From Candidatus Zixiibacteriota bacterium (GTDB lineage Bacteria > Zixibacteria > MSB-5A5 > GN15 > FEB-12): 33,132 bases of DNA. The stretch is from positions 99,490 to 132,621 of the forward strand of contig JBFMGC010000002.1 of NCBI GenBank assembly GCA_040752815.1, given 5' to 3'. The notes under the pieces were generated by a model that was not told where the DNA came from, made no database searches, and saw nothing but the letters and a program-made list of their open reading frames with translations. The position numbers were made by a program, and so were the translations under genes. Numbering within the stretch: position 1 is the first letter of the stretch; the number at the start of each line of letters is the position of its first letter. Of this stretch, positions 31,600-33,132 are shown piece after piece.

Positions 31600-32600
31600 T
31601 TCTTCTTTTCCCGATAGGCCATTTTCATGGCCGACCGAACCTTCTCCATCACGTTTTGCGCCCGCTGCCGAGCACGCGCCGCGCCGGTGGCCAGCACGTC
31701 CCAGACATAATCGGGCCGCTTCACCAGTTCGGCGCGACGCTGACGAATGGGCTCCAGGCCGGCGTTGAGATTGCCCGCCAGTCTCATTTTACAATCCACA
31801 CACCCGAGCTCTCCCGATCGGCAGCCGGGGGCGATTTCGGTCTCCGCTTCGGGCGTGTAAATCCGGTGCAGCAGGTAAACCGGGCACTTCTCCGGGGTCC
31901 CGGGATCCCCTTTGCGGACCTTCTTCGGGTCGGTAAAATAGCCGCGAATTACTTTTTCGGTCTGTTTGTCGGTGAAGTCGATCGGAATGTGATTCCCGAG
32001 CGACTTGGACATCTTCCGATTGTCACTTCCTAGAATCAGTGGTATTTCGGTCAAAAGCACCTGCGGCTCGACCAGGACCTTTTTGTAGACTGTATTGAAC
32101 CGCCGGGCGAGATCGGCCGCTAACCAGATATGTTTCTCCTGGTCCTTTCCGACCGGCACCTTGTGAGCGTTATACACACAAATATCCGCCGCCTGGAGGA
32201 CCGGATATCCCAAAAAGCCGTATGAATCGAGGCCTTCTTTCTTCTTCTCCAAATAGGTCGGTAGGCGGGTCAGGGTCGGGATCGAAATCAGCATCGAGAA
32301 GATCAGGTGCAGTTCGGCGTGCTCCTTGACCTCGGACTGGATGAAGAGCGCGCACTTGTCCGGGTCGAGCCCCGCCGCGAGCCAATCGATAGTCATCTGC
32401 AAAACGCGGTCTTTCAGCACCGAGGTGTCTTCGTAATCGGCGGTCAGGGCGTGCCAGTCGACAATGCAGAGATACATCCAGTACTGGTCCTGAAGGCGGA
32501 CCCAGTTCCGGAGGGCGCCTTCGAGATTGCCGATATGAAGCGCGCCGGTGGGCTGCATGCCGGAGAGAATAGTTTCTTTCTTCGGTGCCGTTTCGGTCAT
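31596..32600 (-). CDS. trpS: Tryptophanyl-tRNA synthetase
   Basis: 334 aa from the ATG at 32600. A class I aminoacyl-tRNA synthetase: GMQPTGALHIGNLEGALRNW (HIGH-type motif) near residue 15 and NRKMSKSLGNHIPI (KMSKS) near residue 195. VDWHALTADYE and PVGKDQEKHIWLAADLARRFN are TrpS signatures. It charges tRNA-Trp and lies first in the trpS-scpA-scpB-rluB run. A Cys-containing loop (CRSGELGCVDCKMRL) after residue 255 is like that of several bacterial TrpS proteins. No strong ribosome binding site is seen. Confidence 0.96.
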   Translation of the reverse strand: MTETAPKKETILSGMQPTGALHIGNLEGALRNWVRLQDQYWMYLCIVDWHALTADYEDTSVLKDRVLQMTIDWLAAGLDPDKCALFIQSEVKEHAELHLIFSMLISIPTLTRLPTYLEKKKEGLDSYGFLGYPVLQAADICVYNAHKVPVGKDQEKHIWLAADLARRFNTVYKKVLVEPQVLLTEIPLILGSDNRKMSKSLGNHIPIDFTDKQTEKVIRGYFTDPKKVRKGDPGTPEKCPVYLLHRIYTPEAETEIAPGCRSGELGCVDCKMRLAGNLNAGLEPIRQRRAELVKRPDYVWDVLATGAARARQRAQNVMEKVRSAMKMAYREKKK

Positions 32601-32947
32601 AGTACACTCTGTAACGCCATAACAGACCGCGATGGTAGGTGCGGGGTCGAACTAAAGCAACTAAAAAGGGGGGATGCAGCGTAAGGTCCTGCCATCTAAA
32701 AAGTTTCAAGCGCCCACGCTTCAGTTGCGAATTGACAATCCCCTCTCCGTTACCTATACTCCACTTGGACAGGATTGGACTCGGTTCATGCGTCCCGTCG
32801 TTATTGCTTTTTCACACATGGCACGAACACAACCCACCTGTCTCGGAAGGGCGCTCGTGGCTGCGGCTATTTACGCTCCCGGCCATGCACGTGATCACGT
32901 TCCAGCAGTTCAACCTTCTACCCCATCCCATGAAAGGAGATAGTAAA
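32601..32947. other. Divergent intergenic region and leader of the 34-aa gene
   Basis: This 347-base gap holds the consensus promoter described separately and a leader of about 180 bases. A 51-codon open frame starting at 32788 lies in the leader, without a convincing ribosome binding site, and may be a non-functional coincidence or a leader peptide. I see no terminator or riboswitch that I can name. No promoter for trpS is obvious on the minus strand. Confidence 0.45.
32732..32760 (+). promoter_or_regulatory. Consensus sigma70 promoter
   Basis: TTGACA (32732-32737) and TATACT (32755-32760) are spaced by exactly 17 bases. Transcription would begin near 32767 and read a leader of about 180 bases before the 34-aa gene. 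It points away from trpS, so it belongs to this small gene or a leader RNA. Confidence 0.78.
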
Positions 32948-33052
32948 ATGAAGTTAATCTCCCTGCCGGGCTTTGGCACAGCGGTGAAACCGCCACCCTG
33001 TATCGGCAAAGGCCCGTATTACATCATCTGCGGCAAGTACAAAGACGAGTAG
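32948..33052 (+). CDS. 34-residue two-cysteine peptide, unknown
   Basis: An ATG at 32948 lies 8 bases after AAAGGAG, and the frame closes at TAG after 34 codons. The peptide begins MKLISLPGFGTAVKPPPC and ends IGKGPYYIICGKYKDE. Cys18 and Cys28 are ten residues apart and could form a disulfide, metal site or thioether. There is no clear signal peptide or hydrophobic helix; Gly, Pro, Lys and Tyr dominate. I recognise no family. Support for reality: a good ribosome binding site, a consensus promoter about 190 bases upstream, and no overlapping gene. No maturation enzyme is visible inside the window, but the window ends 80 bases later. An upstream ATG at 32930 in the same frame is less likely because the ribosome binding site lies within it. 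Confidence 0.65.
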   Translation: MKLISLPGFGTAVKPPPCIGKGPYYIICGKYKDE

Positions 33053-33132
33053 TCTCGTAGTGAGTCATGGGGCGGGCCCCCCAAACCCCGCGCCAGATAG
33101 TAGGGCCAGACACAAACATTGAACCCGCCCGC

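Noticed and set aside
32674-32943. Frame in the leader of the 34-aa gene
   Set aside because: Overlaps the promoter itself; only an unlikely 51-codon part lies downstream of the expected transcription start.

Overview
The window looks like chromosome from a GC-rich, diderm (LPS-bearing) bacterium, probably an uncultivated lineage known from metagenomes. The diderm inference rests on a LpxL-type lipid A acyltransferase, a WaaF-type heptosyltransferase, a TolC-family channel, lipoproteins and L,D-transpeptidases. Tyrosine phenol-lyase, an Fe-S type Rrf2 regulator with a hemerythrin, and a Cys-rich nitronate monooxygenase-like enzyme suggest an anaerobic or microaerobic lifestyle. An FCB-group candidate phylum such as Zixibacteria would fit, but that is only a guess. 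TGA ends several intact genes, so the standard code applies. Three places match textbook sigma70 promoters (TTGACA, 17-bp spacer, TATAxT-like -10).

Layout. 1-3602 (+): end of a nitronate monooxygenase-like gene, a DUF6448 exported protein, and a membrane metallophosphoesterase broken by a one-base frameshift. 3760-9805 (-): SemiSWEET, cinA, pgpA, pgsA, recA, thpR and a BtrH_N-like protein. 10088-11485 (+): tyrosine phenol-lyase. 11653-12158 (-): an ArsR-type regulator and a 34-residue CGCGC protein behind a promoter/operator. 12349-15486 (-): envelope operon of a small-helix lipoprotein, two L,D-transpeptidases and an exported protein. 16226-18310 (+): a large MshEN/receiver/HD/receiver/PATAN signalling protein, then a zinc-ribbon membrane protein. 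18772-20055 (-): a Tat-exported SQR-like flavoprotein. 20227-27380 (-): envelope/export cluster of MA-type peptidase (with an in-frame TGA), LpxL, MacA-like adaptor, MacB-like permease, TolC and WaaF. 27650-28735 (-): Rrf2 regulator and hemerythrin. 29211-32600 (-): trpS-scpA-scpB-rluB. 32732-33052 (+): a strong promoter, a long leader and a 34-residue two-cysteine peptide.

Gaps between genes are unusually rich in short hairpin repeats. At least four families recur in this window (GTGCCCGGC composite, CCACCCGC hairpin, GTGGTGGAC hairpin, TGTC-GGACC hairpin), so the genome probably carries many dispersed palindromic repeats.

The most interesting leads are the 34-aa peptide with its own consensus promoter, the ArsR/CGCGC pair sharing Cys-Gly-Cys motifs, the lipoprotein/L,D-transpeptidase operon resembling a Braun-lipoprotein attachment system, the degenerate c-di-GMP-type scaffold protein, and the two broken genes, which need checking against raw reads or relatives.
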